Assembly: GCF_014652235.1 (NCBI RefSeq)
Contig: NZ_BMYK01000039.1
Location: 1-41,328 of the forward strand
DNA: 41,328 nucleotides
Source of the DNA: Pseudorhodoferax aquiterrae
GTDB lineage: Bacteria > Pseudomonadota > Gammaproteobacteria > Burkholderiales > Burkholderiaceae_C
Reading direction: 5' to 3'
Shown: positions 7,933-14,251 of the stretch, piece after piece
Layout of the letters: each line of letters opens with the position of its first letter
How positions within the stretch are numbered: the first letter of the stretch is position 1
The notes under the pieces: model-generated
Databases searched by the model: none
The model's input: the letters and a program-made list of their open reading frames with translations, nothing else
What the model was told of the DNA's origin: nothing
Position numbers and translations under genes: made by a program

Positions 7933-8681
7933 TGCGGCCGAGCGTTCTCGATAAGCCGAGTCATCGGCATCGCCCTCGTGAGCGACGTCAGGATCGCGAT
8001 CTCGTGATTTGCCTTATCCGGCTCTGCTCGATCGTCCACGATGATCAGTGGAAAAAGGTCAAGACCGGCAGGACCATTCTGAACATCACCAGCCTTGCGC
8101 AATGACGCCCCGGTGCGCGCAGGCTTCGGTGGGATCACATCGATCAAGTCACTTCCGTGTTGGAACGCGAACTCATGCATCGAGTTGGAGGCGCCCAGCA
8201 CCGATCTCCTCCGAATGAGGATAGCTCCTGGATCGCGTGCCAAGATGAAAGGCTCGGCCTCCGCTGCCAAGTCGTGCGGCTCCGGTCGCTCATTCAAAGT
8301 GGCGCTTGCCCACGATGACACAGCAAGTAGGCCGCTTACCGCTTGTGCAAAGTGGTAAGGCGCCTCGCTCTGCGATGCGAGCGCCGAAAAATCGCCGCGA
8401 GTCGTCAGCGTCAGGCCAAAGGGTTTGACAAGGTCGCGAAGCTTGTTGAACCGGTTGCCGTGAGACAAATCAACGCCGCAGCCAGCAAGGTGTGACAGCA
8501 TGTCCCCGTTGTCCGAGATCAACACTTTATCGGGTTGCTGTTCCGCGAGGTACAGAACGATCGGTGAGTCGCCGAGCGTGGTGAAAGGCGTCCCGATTTG
8601 AAGCGCAGCGCTACCGTGCAGATCCCTGACGGGGCTGCATTCATATTGTGAAAGGCGACTAGCCCAACTGCAATCGATCAT
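7929..8681 (-). CDS. DUF1828/DUF1829-domain protein, 250 aa
   Basis: The second gene of an inverted two-gene cassette in the prophage. The N-terminal half (about residues 1-95) resembles DUF1828, with the characteristic VLYLAEQQPDKVLISDNGDML and LSHLAGCGVDL segments. The C-terminal half resembles DUF1829, with helical and beta segments ending PLIIVDDRAEPDKANHEIAIL. The function of these domains is not established. The start at 8681 is chosen because its ATG overlaps the TGA of the upstream partner (ATGA 8678-8681). A longer frame to 8738 would have no such support. GC content looks lower than in the flanking phage genes, which suggests separate acquisition. Family recognition is from memory. 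Confidence 0.7.
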   Translation of the reverse strand: MIDCSWASRLSQYECSPVRDLHGSAALQIGTPFTTLGDSPIVLYLAEQQPDKVLISDNGDMLSHLAGCGVDLSHGNRFNKLRDLVKPFGLTLTTRGDFSALASQSEAPYHFAQAVSGLLAVSSWASATLNERPEPHDLAAEAEPFILARDPGAILIRRRSVLGASNSMHEFAFQHGSDLIDVIPPKPARTGASLRKAGDVQNGPAGLDLFPLIIVDDRAEPDKANHEIAILTSLTRAMPMTRLIENARPH

Positions 8682-9145
8682 GGCTGCGGAACGGTATAAG
8701 GACCATTGTTGCTCACCTTCGTTCGCATCAGGAACCAAGTCAGAGCGAAATCCCAGTTGGAACAGTCCATTCCTAGGCCGGCCATTCCTGCCAGCGAGGC
8801 CGTCTCGTCGCCAACATGTTCATGCGGTCCATATAAGAAGCCCTCAGGACCACGATGACTAGGCTTGTTCACAGGGCACACTTCCAGTTGGTACAGGCGC
8901 GGCTCGTGGGGCGTGCCGCGTTGCATGAGGGAAAAAAGGAAGAGGCATGAATCAACGACTGCAGGGGCCCGCACCTCCAACAGCATCGACAAGCCCGGAA
9001 TCGTAATCCCCTCTTCATCGACGAACTGAGCAACGAGAATTTTGCTCCCAGCATGGTTTTGGCGCACTGTCCAACTAGGCGCACCTAGAAGGTTTTTGGG
9101 GCGCTCCATGACCAGCATCGCCGCGTCCTTCGTAAATTTCGACAT
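8678..9145 (-). CDS. Unnamed partner of the DUF1828-type protein, 155 aa
   Basis: The first gene of the inverted cassette, translationally coupled to the DUF1828-type gene by ATGA. The chosen ATG at 9145 (MSKFTKDAAMLVMERPKN) is preceded by AAAAAGGCG on the minus strand. The frame stays open to 9364, so a longer form cannot be excluded. The sequence is a compact alpha/beta protein with FVDEEGITIPGLSMLLEVRAP, a hydrophobic DSCLFLFSLMQ strand, and a His-rich HRGPEGFLYGPHEHVGD segment that could bind metal or nucleic acid. No catalytic motif is recognised. I believe proteins like this pair with DUF1828 proteins elsewhere, but that is recollection, not a search result. Confidence 0.55.
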   Translation of the reverse strand: MSKFTKDAAMLVMERPKNLLGAPSWTVRQNHAGSKILVAQFVDEEGITIPGLSMLLEVRAPAVVDSCLFLFSLMQRGTPHEPRLYQLEVCPVNKPSHRGPEGFLYGPHEHVGDETASLAGMAGLGMDCSNWDFALTWFLMRTKVSNNGPYTVPQP

Positions 9146-9395
9146 CGCCTTTTTGAGCTGAGCACGTCGGCACATCCGCGCGCCAATTGTGTGGACGGCA
9201 TCGTAGCTTTTTGTTGCAGGCCCTCCTTCACAGACTCCATCAAGTTTGTGGACCGAAGCCGCCACTGGACCCGAGCCGAGCAGCAGCACCCGACGCATGC
9301 AAGCCCTTGATCTGGAAGCAGAACGCGGAATCGCGCTGTGCGAAATAGCCCTTCCGGGCAGCACCTGGGCCTAGGCAGCTGGCCAGTCTTCCGCA

Positions 9396-9572
9396 TCAGT
9401 CGGCTGGTGGTTCGCCCAGCAGCCGGCTACGTAGTGCGGCCTCTGCCGAAGCGAGCTCGTCGAGAAGATCTCTAGGAACGTCCTTGCCGGCGATCAACAA
9501 GGCGTGTGCCTTCGCGGTCAACTCGCTTGCGTGCCGTGCGGCCTCCTCCCATTGCTTGATCAGCTCGTCCAT
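9396..9572 (-). CDS. Small helical phage protein, 58 aa
   Basis: A short open frame on the minus strand from an ATG at 9572 to TGA at 9396. The translation begins MDELIKQWEEAARHASELTA and continues as an amphipathic, Ala/Leu/Glu-rich helix (DVPRDLLDELASAEAALRSR). This composition is typical of real small phage proteins and unlike the Arg/Pro-rich noise of shadow frames here. Its function is unknown. It lies upstream of and in the same direction as the DUF1828 cassette, separated from it by about 250 bases with no other gene. Confidence 0.45.
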   Translation of the reverse strand: MDELIKQWEEAARHASELTAKAHALLIAGKDVPRDLLDELASAEAALRSRLLGEPPAD

Positions 9573-9674
9573 GCTGGCCAGTGTGCGAAGGGCGCCGTGC
9601 GTGGTTTGTCAGCCTGGGCGCCGCCCCCGTGTCCCCGAGACTGGAGGTTTGTTCGCTTTGTTTGCGGCCTCGCT

Positions 9675-9714
9675 TAGCCACGGTAGCCAGGTTAGCCGGA
9701 TTAGCCGGGTAGCC
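9675..9714. repeat. Iteron-like array: five TAGCC units at about 9-bp spacing
   Basis: TAGCC begins at 9675, 9684, 9693, 9702 and 9710, giving spacings of 9, 9, 9 and 8 bp, with G/C-rich 3- or 4-base linkers. The array lies in the 150-bp non-coding stretch between two minus-strand small genes. Short phased direct repeats of this kind can bind replication initiators or transcription regulators. Which applies here is unknown. Confidence 0.6.
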
Positions 9715-9723
9715 ACCTATGCG

Positions 9724-9987
9724 CTAGGACTGCGCGTCTAGCAGCCTTTCGCCGTCGGGCACCGATCGCCTCGCACGGAGCGCTTCAGCGTCAAGCGCCT
9801 CCGATTCGTAGAGCATTGCCTTGAGGCAGTACTGCTCGCGCCGCCGAGCCTCTCTCACGCGCGCGATAGTGTCTGCCTTGGCAACGCCGGCAAGGCCTGC
9901 GGTCTCCTTGGCCAGGACTGCTTCAGCGTTTTGACGTGCAGCGACGCTGGCATTGAACGCTTGGAAGATGGATGAGAACTCGGCCAT
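9724..9987 (-). CDS. Phage helical protein, 87 aa, unknown function
   Basis: Minus-strand protein beginning MAEFSSIFQAFNASVAARQN, all-helical and Ala/Glu/Arg-rich, with a cysteine and tyrosine pair (REQYCLKAMLYESE) and an acidic C terminus. The start at 9987 is preferred over an upstream in-frame methionine because the upstream residues are Arg/Pro-rich and unlike protein. A G-rich GGGGGA element lies just before the ATG. It could be a coiled-coil regulator or structural accessory. No family is recognised. Confidence 0.5.
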   Translation of the reverse strand: MAEFSSIFQAFNASVAARQNAEAVLAKETAGLAGVAKADTIARVREARRREQYCLKAMLYESEALDAEALRARRSVPDGERLLDAQS

Positions 9988-10088
9988 GAGGTCCCCCGGG
10001 TGGCGAAGAGGTGCACTCAGGCGACAGGGGCGACCAAGGCACAAAGAAGGTCGCGGACGCAGTGTAGGACCGTTCGCACGAAGCGCAA

Positions 10089-10108
10089 CACTGTCAGTTT
10101 TGGCAGTG
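10089..10108. promoter_or_regulatory. Operator-like dyad between divergent phage genes
   Basis: An imperfect palindrome with half-sites CACTGTCA and TGGCAGTG around a 4-base centre (7 of 8 arm positions match). It sits in the 198-bp region between the minus-strand 87-aa gene and the plus-strand 66-aa gene, where a phage repressor or divergent-promoter regulator could bind. No regulator for it is identified in the window. Confidence 0.4.
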
Positions 10109-10185
10109 CCTACCCAGAGCCTTTCTGAAAAACACAAGGCACAGCATCACGGTCGTCATCCAAGCTTCCACAATCTTGAGAATGG

Positions 10186-10386
10186 ATGTACCATATCAAC
10201 ATGGAAGCAAAGAAACCTCACGGCGGCTCACGCACAGGCAGCGGGCGGAAGCCGCTCGACGCTGATGCACCTACCGTCTCGTTCCCTGTGAAGATGAGCA
10301 CCGCTCAGCGGGACAAGCTCAAGCGCCTGGGTGGCGCGCCCTGGGTGCGCCAGAAGATCGACAAGGAGCCCGAACCGAAGGAATGA
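10186..10386 (+). CDS. Small basic phage protein, ribbon-helix-helix-like, 66 aa
   Basis: A 66-residue basic protein. The N terminus carries a flexible G-S-R-T-G-S-G-R-K-P stretch, followed by a short strand TVSFPVKMS, a helix TAQRDKLKRLGG and APWVRQKID. This order (strand, helix, turn, helix) resembles small Arc/MetJ-like ribbon-helix-helix DNA binders on phages and plasmids. GAG at 10178-10180 is a modest ribosome site for ATG 10186, and ATG 10201 (MEAKKPHGG) is an in-frame alternative. It may bind the dyad located about 80 bp upstream, but that is inference only. Confidence 0.6.
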   Translation: MYHINMEAKKPHGGSRTGSGRKPLDADAPTVSFPVKMSTAQRDKLKRLGGAPWVRQKIDKEPEPKE

Positions 10387-10449
10387 CCGCCGCGCCTCAG
10401 GGCGGCCGAAGCCGGCATCACGGCATCGGGATCTGAGGCAAAAAAGGCG

Positions 10450-10483
10450 AGCCCGCGAAGGACGGCAATCCAACGCGGGCTCT
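10450..10483. other. Long perfect hairpin between phage genes
   Basis: The arms GAGCCCGCG (10450-10458) and CGCGGGCTC (10475-10483) are perfectly complementary around a 16-nt loop. An A-run at 10441-10446 precedes it on the plus strand. Read on the minus strand the stem is therefore followed by a T-run, as in an intrinsic terminator, whereas on the plus strand it would be a leader or attenuator hairpin before the 10520 gene. Confidence 0.5.
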
Positions 10484-10519
10484 CACCACAACGTGCACCG
10501 TCTTGGAGGACCGCACATC

Positions 10520-10840
10520 ATGGCTACCCGCATTGTCGCCCCGGGAGGGGCACCCACGCATCCGCAAGGCGCAGGAAAGGCGCCGCGCGCCGTCTACAGC
10601 CCCGAGCAGACCCGCCAGGCCCTGCGGTACATCACCGCCAAGGCCGACACGCTGAGCCACCTGCTGATGCAGATGACTCAAGAGGTCGAGAACATCCAGC
10701 ACGAGTACCGGCTCCATGCCTGCGAGGCGCTGGCCGAGATGATCGCTGCGGCCGCGGACACCGCCCTTAATGGCGAGTGCAAGGGCGGTTTCGAAGACTG
10801 GATCTACGGCGCCGACTTCGGCAAGGCAGGTGCAGCATGA
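10520..10840 (+). CDS. Phage protein, 106 aa, unknown function
   Basis: The start is well defined by GGAGGA at 10505-10510, nine bases before ATG 10520. The N-terminal 25 residues are Gly/Pro/Ala-rich and likely disordered. The rest is helical (SPEQTRQALRYITAKADTLSHLL) with a central HEYRLHACEALAEMIAAAAD helix and an acidic GFEDWIYGADFG end. The stop overlaps the next start (ATGA 10837-10840). It is probably a soluble accessory protein of the prophage. No known motif is visible. Confidence 0.6.
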   Translation: MATRIVAPGGAPTHPQGAGKAPRAVYSPEQTRQALRYITAKADTLSHLLMQMTQEVENIQHEYRLHACEALAEMIAAAADTALNGECKGGFEDWIYGADFGKAGAA

Positions 10841-11148
10841 AGGCCGCTCAACACGTGCCGTTCGCGAAGATCCTGCGCGATGCACCCGGGGCGGTTGTCT
10901 TTGACACCCGGGACCAGCTGGAGAAGTACGTGCTCGAGCGCACGTCGATGCTGGCCAGCCTCGCGGCCATCATGCCCCACCTGATCGACACCGGTCCGAG
11001 CGGGCCGGAGTTTGGCTACGTCGAGGACTTCGCTTTGCTGATTCAGGACCACGCCTATCAGCTGGAGCAGGCCACCGCCCTGCTGTTCCGTGGGCCGAAG
11101 CAGGCCGGAAAAGAGGGTTTCGCAACTGGTGGGTGCAATGGTGGGTAG
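10837..11148 (+). CDS. Phage protein at the tRNA-proximal end, 103 aa
   Basis: Coupled to the preceding gene by ATGA. It is predicted helical: ILRDAPGAVVFDTRDQLEKYVLE, a hydrophobic LASLAAIMPHLI helix, and FALLIQDHAYQLEQATALLF. The last residues (GFATGGCNGG) are Gly-rich low complexity and may be encoded by DNA at or near the integration junction. It is the last prophage-like gene before the host tRNA-Ser. Its function is unknown. Confidence 0.55.
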   Translation: MKAAQHVPFAKILRDAPGAVVFDTRDQLEKYVLERTSMLASLAAIMPHLIDTGPSGPEFGYVEDFALLIQDHAYQLEQATALLFRGPKQAGKEGFATGGCNGG

Positions 11149-11153
11149 AAATG

Positions 11154-11175
11154 AAAAACGGGCCCGAAGGCCCGT
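11154..11175 (-). terminator. Intrinsic terminator of tRNA-Ser
   Basis: On the minus strand the stem ACGGGCC-TTCG-GGCCCGT (11158-11175) is followed by five T (11154-11158), 15 bases beyond the tRNA 3' end. The GC stem with a UUCG loop is a textbook terminator. It may also act weakly on plus-strand transcripts from the prophage side, where it is followed by CTTTG. Confidence 0.8.
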
Positions 11176-11189
11176 CTTTGCTTGCTGTT

Positions 11190-11282
11190 TGGCGGAAACG
11201 GAGGGATTCGAACCCTCGATGAGGCTCTACACCCCATACTCCCTTAGCAGGGGAGCACCTTCGGCCACTCGGTCACGTTTCC
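11190..11282 (-). tRNA. tRNA-Ser (anticodon GCU), CCA encoded
   Basis: A 93-nt class II tRNA. The acceptor stem GGAAACG pairs with CGTTTCC, followed by discriminator G and a genomically encoded CCA (11190-11192). The anticodon loop reads CTGCTAA (anticodon GCT, reading AGC/AGU). A long variable arm typical of serine tRNAs and the T-loop GGTTCGAATCC are present. The 3' end faces the prophage, the usual geometry for integration next to a tRNA. It lies downstream of lysC in the same direction. Confidence 0.95.
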
Positions 11283-11296
11283 TGGAAAACCCGCGC

Positions 11297-11305
11297 ATTA
11301 TGGCA
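11297..11305 (-). promoter_or_regulatory. Extended -10 promoter element for tRNA-Ser
   Basis: The minus strand reads TGCCATAAT, a TGn extended -10 with CATAAT, ending 14 bases before the mature tRNA 5' end. No good -35 is visible, which is tolerated with an extended -10. It lies in the 38-bp gap after the lysC stop, so the tRNA can be transcribed independently of lysC. Confidence 0.45.
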
Positions 11306-11320
11306 CGGATTTGAGGCGAA

Positions 11321-12592
11321 TCAGGCCGCAGCCGGCTGATCCAGATCGAAAACACGGTGCAGTGCGCGCACCGCGAGTTCCATGTACTTCTCGTCCAGCA
11401 CGACCGAGGTCTTGATCTCGCTGGTGGAGATCATCTGGATGTTGATGCCCTCTTCCGACAGGCAGCGGAACATCTTGCTGGCCACGCCCACATGGCTGCG
11501 CATGCCGATGCCGACGATGCTGACCTTGCAGATCTTGGCGTCGCCCACGACCTCCTGCGCACCCAGGCCGGGCAGGACCTTTTCTTTGAGCAGATCGATC
11601 GTCTTGGCGTAATCGTTGCGGTGGACGGTGAAGCTGAAATCGGTCCGGCCGTCCTTGCTGACGTTCTGGATGATGACGTCGACCTCGATGTTGGCGTCGG
11701 CCACGGCACCCAGGATCTGGTAGGCGATGCCCGGCTTGTCCGGCACACCCAGGATGGAGATCTTGGCTTCGTCGCGGTTGAACGCGATGCCCGACACGAT
11801 GGCTTGTTCCATTTGCTCGTCTTCCTCGAAAGTGATCAGCGTGCCCGACTTGGCTTCCTCGTCCAGGTCGATGTCCCAGGGCGTGAAGCTGGACAGCACG
11901 CGCAGCGGCACCTTGTACTTGCCGGCGAATTCCACGGAGCGGATCTGCAGCACCTTGGAGCCCATGGAGGCCATCTCCAGCATCTCCTCGAAGCTGACGG
12001 TCTGCAGGCGGCGGGCTTCCGGCACGACGCGCGGGTCGGTGGTGTAGACACCGTCCACGTCGGTGTAGATCAGGCACTCGGACGCCTTCAGCGCTGCGGC
12101 CACGGCCACCGCCGAGGTGTCGCTGCCGCCGCGGCCCAGCGTGGTGATGTTGTCGTCCTCGTCCACGCCCTGGAAGCCCGTCACGATGACGACCTTGCCG
12201 GCCTTGAGGTCGGCGCGCACGCGCTCGTCCTCGATGGATTCGATGCGGGCCTTGGTGTAGGCGCTGTTGGTACGGATCGGCACCTGCCAGCCAGCGTAGC
12301 TGACCGACTCCATGCCCTCGGCCTGCAGCGCGATCGCCAGCAGCGCCGATGAGGCCTGCTCGCCCGTGGCGGCCAGCATGTCGAGTTCGCGGTTGTAGGC
12401 GGCGCTGGTCTTGGACGGGGCCAGCTCCTTGGCCAGGCCCAGCAGGCGGTTGGTCTCCCCGCTCATGGCGCTGGGGACCACCACCATCTGGTGACCGGCG
12501 CGGGCCCACTTGGCCACGCGCTTGGCAACGTTGCGGATGCGCTCGGTCGAGCCCATCGACGTGCCGCCGTATTTATGAACGATGAGTGCCAT
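11321..12592 (-). CDS. lysC: Aspartate kinase
   Basis: Phosphorylates L-aspartate with ATP, the first step to lysine, threonine, methionine and diaminopimelate. The 423-residue length fits the single-domain kinase plus tandem ACT form. The N terminus carries the substrate/ATP signature KYGGTSMGS (residues 7-15), and the kinase core continues with VTGFQGVDEDDNITTLGRGGSD. Two C-terminal ACT domains (about 265-340 and 345-415; for example ISILGVPDKPGIAYQIL and VSIVGIGMRSHVGVAS) indicate feedback control by lysine and/or threonine. Gene order tilS-lysC-tRNA-Ser is familiar in Burkholderiales. The start codon ATG 12592 gives the expected N terminus. Confidence 0.97.
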   Translation of the reverse strand: MALIVHKYGGTSMGSTERIRNVAKRVAKWARAGHQMVVVPSAMSGETNRLLGLAKELAPSKTSAAYNRELDMLAATGEQASSALLAIALQAEGMESVSYAGWQVPIRTNSAYTKARIESIEDERVRADLKAGKVVIVTGFQGVDEDDNITTLGRGGSDTSAVAVAAALKASECLIYTDVDGVYTTDPRVVPEARRLQTVSFEEMLEMASMGSKVLQIRSVEFAGKYKVPLRVLSSFTPWDIDLDEEAKSGTLITFEEDEQMEQAIVSGIAFNRDEAKISILGVPDKPGIAYQILGAVADANIEVDVIIQNVSKDGRTDFSFTVHRNDYAKTIDLLKEKVLPGLGAQEVVGDAKICKVSIVGIGMRSHVGVASKMFRCLSEEGINIQMISTSEIKTSVVLDEKYMELAVRALHRVFDLDQPAAA

Positions 12593-12655
12593 GGATAGTG
12601 GCAGGTAGCGGCTTGCCCGGGCTCGGCTGTCGGCCGGCGACGCTCCTGCGGTGTG

Positions 12656-13609
12656 TCAACTCGAAAGCGCGGGATTGTACCAACCGAGCAACGCGCCGCT
12701 GCGCCGCACGAAACCGGCTCCTACCTTGAGGTGCAGGCGGTGGCCGCGCGTGCGGCAGGCATCGATCTGGTCCAGCAGTTCGGCCAGCTGCACGGCACTG
12801 GGCGCCGTGCCGTGGGCTTCTGCCAGCCAGTGGCGCAGTGCATTGGCCTGGCGGGCGCGCGGCAGGGCCTGCAAGGCCGCAATGGCGGGCGGGATGCCGG
12901 TCGCCTGCAGGTCCTGATCGGCCAGGCCACGCAGCAGTTGCTGGGCTTCGGCCGCGTGGGCGGCGCTGCGCGCGAAGGTGCTGCGAAAGGCCGGAAACAG
13001 CCGCTCCAGCACGGGCAGCAACTCGGCGCGGATGCGGTTGCGCAGGTAAGCCGTGTCGGCATTGCTCGGGTCTTCGATCCAGGCCGCGCCCTGCGCGGCC
13101 AGCCAGGCCCGCAGGGCCGCGCCCGGCACCTGCAGCAGCGGCCGGTGAAAGCGCAGGCCGCCCTGCTCCCACTGCGCCGGCATGGCCGCCAGGCCTGGCA
13201 GGCCGGCGCCGCGCGACAGCGCCAGCACGATGGTCTCGACCTGGTCGTCGGCATGCTGGGCCAGCGCCACATCGCGCGGGCCGCCGTCGCCCCATTCGCG
13301 CAGCGCGACCTCGGCGATGGCCGCGTAGCGCGCACGGCGGGCCGCGTCTTCGGGACTCTGCCCGCGTGCGTGGCGCGCCTGCACGTGGGCGACCACCAGC
13401 GGCACGCCGAGCGCAGCGCAGGTGCTGCGGCAATGGGCTTCGAAACCGTCGGCCGCGGCCTGCAGACCATGGTGCACATGCACGGCATGCACCTGGCCGG
13501 GCCAGCGCGCCGCGCAGGCGCGCAACAGGGCCGAGGAATCGGCGCCGCCGCTGTAGGCCACGGCCAGCGGCAGACGCGGCGCGAAGGCGGCGATCGCCTC
13601 GGTGAACAA
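12656..13609 (-). CDS. tilS: tRNA(Ile)-lysidine synthetase
   Basis: Modifies C34 of the tRNA-Ile CAU anticodon to lysidine, an essential step for reading AUA codons. The PP-loop ATPase motif SGGADSS is at residues 20-26 when TTG 13609 is used as the start. Later family segments are HVHHGLQAAADGFEAHC, ALAQHADDQVETIVLALSRG and IEDPSNADTAYLRNRIR. No ATG exists near the expected N terminus. TTG 13609 (two bases after the scoB stop) or CTG 13615 are the credible starts, implying translational coupling with the CoA-transferase genes. At 317 residues it matches the shorter TilS form of betaproteobacteria. Confidence 0.93.
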   Translation of the reverse strand: MFTEAIAAFAPRLPLAVAYSGGADSSALLRACAARWPGQVHAVHVHHGLQAAADGFEAHCRSTCAALGVPLVVAHVQARHARGQSPEDAARRARYAAIAEVALREWGDGGPRDVALAQHADDQVETIVLALSRGAGLPGLAAMPAQWEQGGLRFHRPLLQVPGAALRAWLAAQGAAWIEDPSNADTAYLRNRIRAELLPVLERLFPAFRSTFARSAAHAAEAQQLLRGLADQDLQATGIPPAIAALQALPRARQANALRHWLAEAHGTAPSAVQLAELLDQIDACRTRGHRLHLKVGAGFVRRSGALLGWYNPALSS

Positions 13610-13611
13610 GT

Positions 13612-14250
13612 TCAGATGAGCTTGACGCCGGTCTTGGCCTGCAGCGACTCGCGCGTGACCCCAGGCGCCATCTCCACGACCTTCAGGCCCTCGGGCGTCA
13701 CGTCCATGACGGCCAGGTCGGTGATGATGCGGTCGACCACGCCCACGCCGGTCAGCGGCAAGGTGCACTTGGGCAGGATCTTGAGGTCCTCGGTGCCGTC
13801 CTTCTTCTTCGCGACATGCTCCATCAGGACGATCACGCGCTTGACGCCGGCCACCAGGTCCATGGCGCCGCCCATGCCCTTGACCATCTTGCCCGGGATC
13901 ATCCAGTTGGCCAGGTCACCGCGTTCGCTGACCTGCATCGCACCCAGGATGGACAGGTTGATCTTGCCGCCGCGGATCATCGCGAAGCTCTCGTGGCTGC
14001 CGAAGATCGAGGTGCCCGGCAGCGTGGTCACGGTCTGCTTGCCGGCGTTGATCAGGTCGGCGTCGACCTCGTCCTCGGTCGGGAACGGGCCGATGCCCAT
14101 CATGCCGTTCTCGCTCTGCAGCCAGACTTCCTTGTCGGCCGGCACGAAGTTGGCCACCAGGGTCGGGATGCCGATGCCCAGGTTCACGTAGAAGCCGTCT
14201 TCCAGCTCCTGCGCCGCGCGCGCGGCCATCTGGTCTTGGGTCCACGGCAT
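13612..14250 (-). CDS. scoB: 3-oxoacid CoA-transferase, subunit B
   Basis: Beta subunit of a family I CoA-transferase that moves CoA from succinyl-CoA (or a similar donor) to a 3-oxoacid such as acetoacetate or 3-oxoadipate. The catalytic glutamate is E47 in SENGMMG, followed by [10 protein letters not shown]. Other family segments are [15 protein letters not shown] and [18 protein letters not shown]. The start at ATG 14250 is preceded by AGGAG at good spacing, and the gap to the upstream subunit A stop is one base. The substrate cannot be read from sequence: scoB, atoA and pcaJ types are all possible. With no other ketone-body or aromatic genes nearby, acetoacetate is only the default guess. 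Confidence 0.9.
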   Translation of the reverse strand: MPWTQDQMAARAAQELEDGFYVNLGIGIPTLVANFVPADKEVWLQSENGMMGIGPFPTEDEVDADLINAGKQTVTTLPGTSIFGSHESFAMIRGGKINLSILGAMQVSERGDLANWMIPGKMVKGMGGAMDLVAGVKRVIVLMEHVAKKKDGTEDLKILPKCTLPLTGVGVVDRIITDLAVMDVTPEGLKVVEMAPGVTRESLQAKTGVKLI

Positions 14251-14251
14251 G

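Noticed and set aside
7929-8738. A longer start (8738) for the DUF1828-type gene
   Set aside because: It would overlap the partner gene by 61 bases. The ATG at 8681 gives a clean ATGA junction and a better N terminus.
9472-9681. A minus-strand frame of 69 codons overlapping the TAGCC repeats
   Set aside because: Arg/Gly/Thr-rich noise. A better coding candidate in another frame (9396-9572) overlaps most of it.
11090-11314. A plus-strand frame of 74 codons covering the tRNA-Ser region
   Set aside because: Its peptide (ETEGFEPSMRLYTPYSLSRG) is simply the antisense reading of the tRNA-Ser gene, a well-known false protein.
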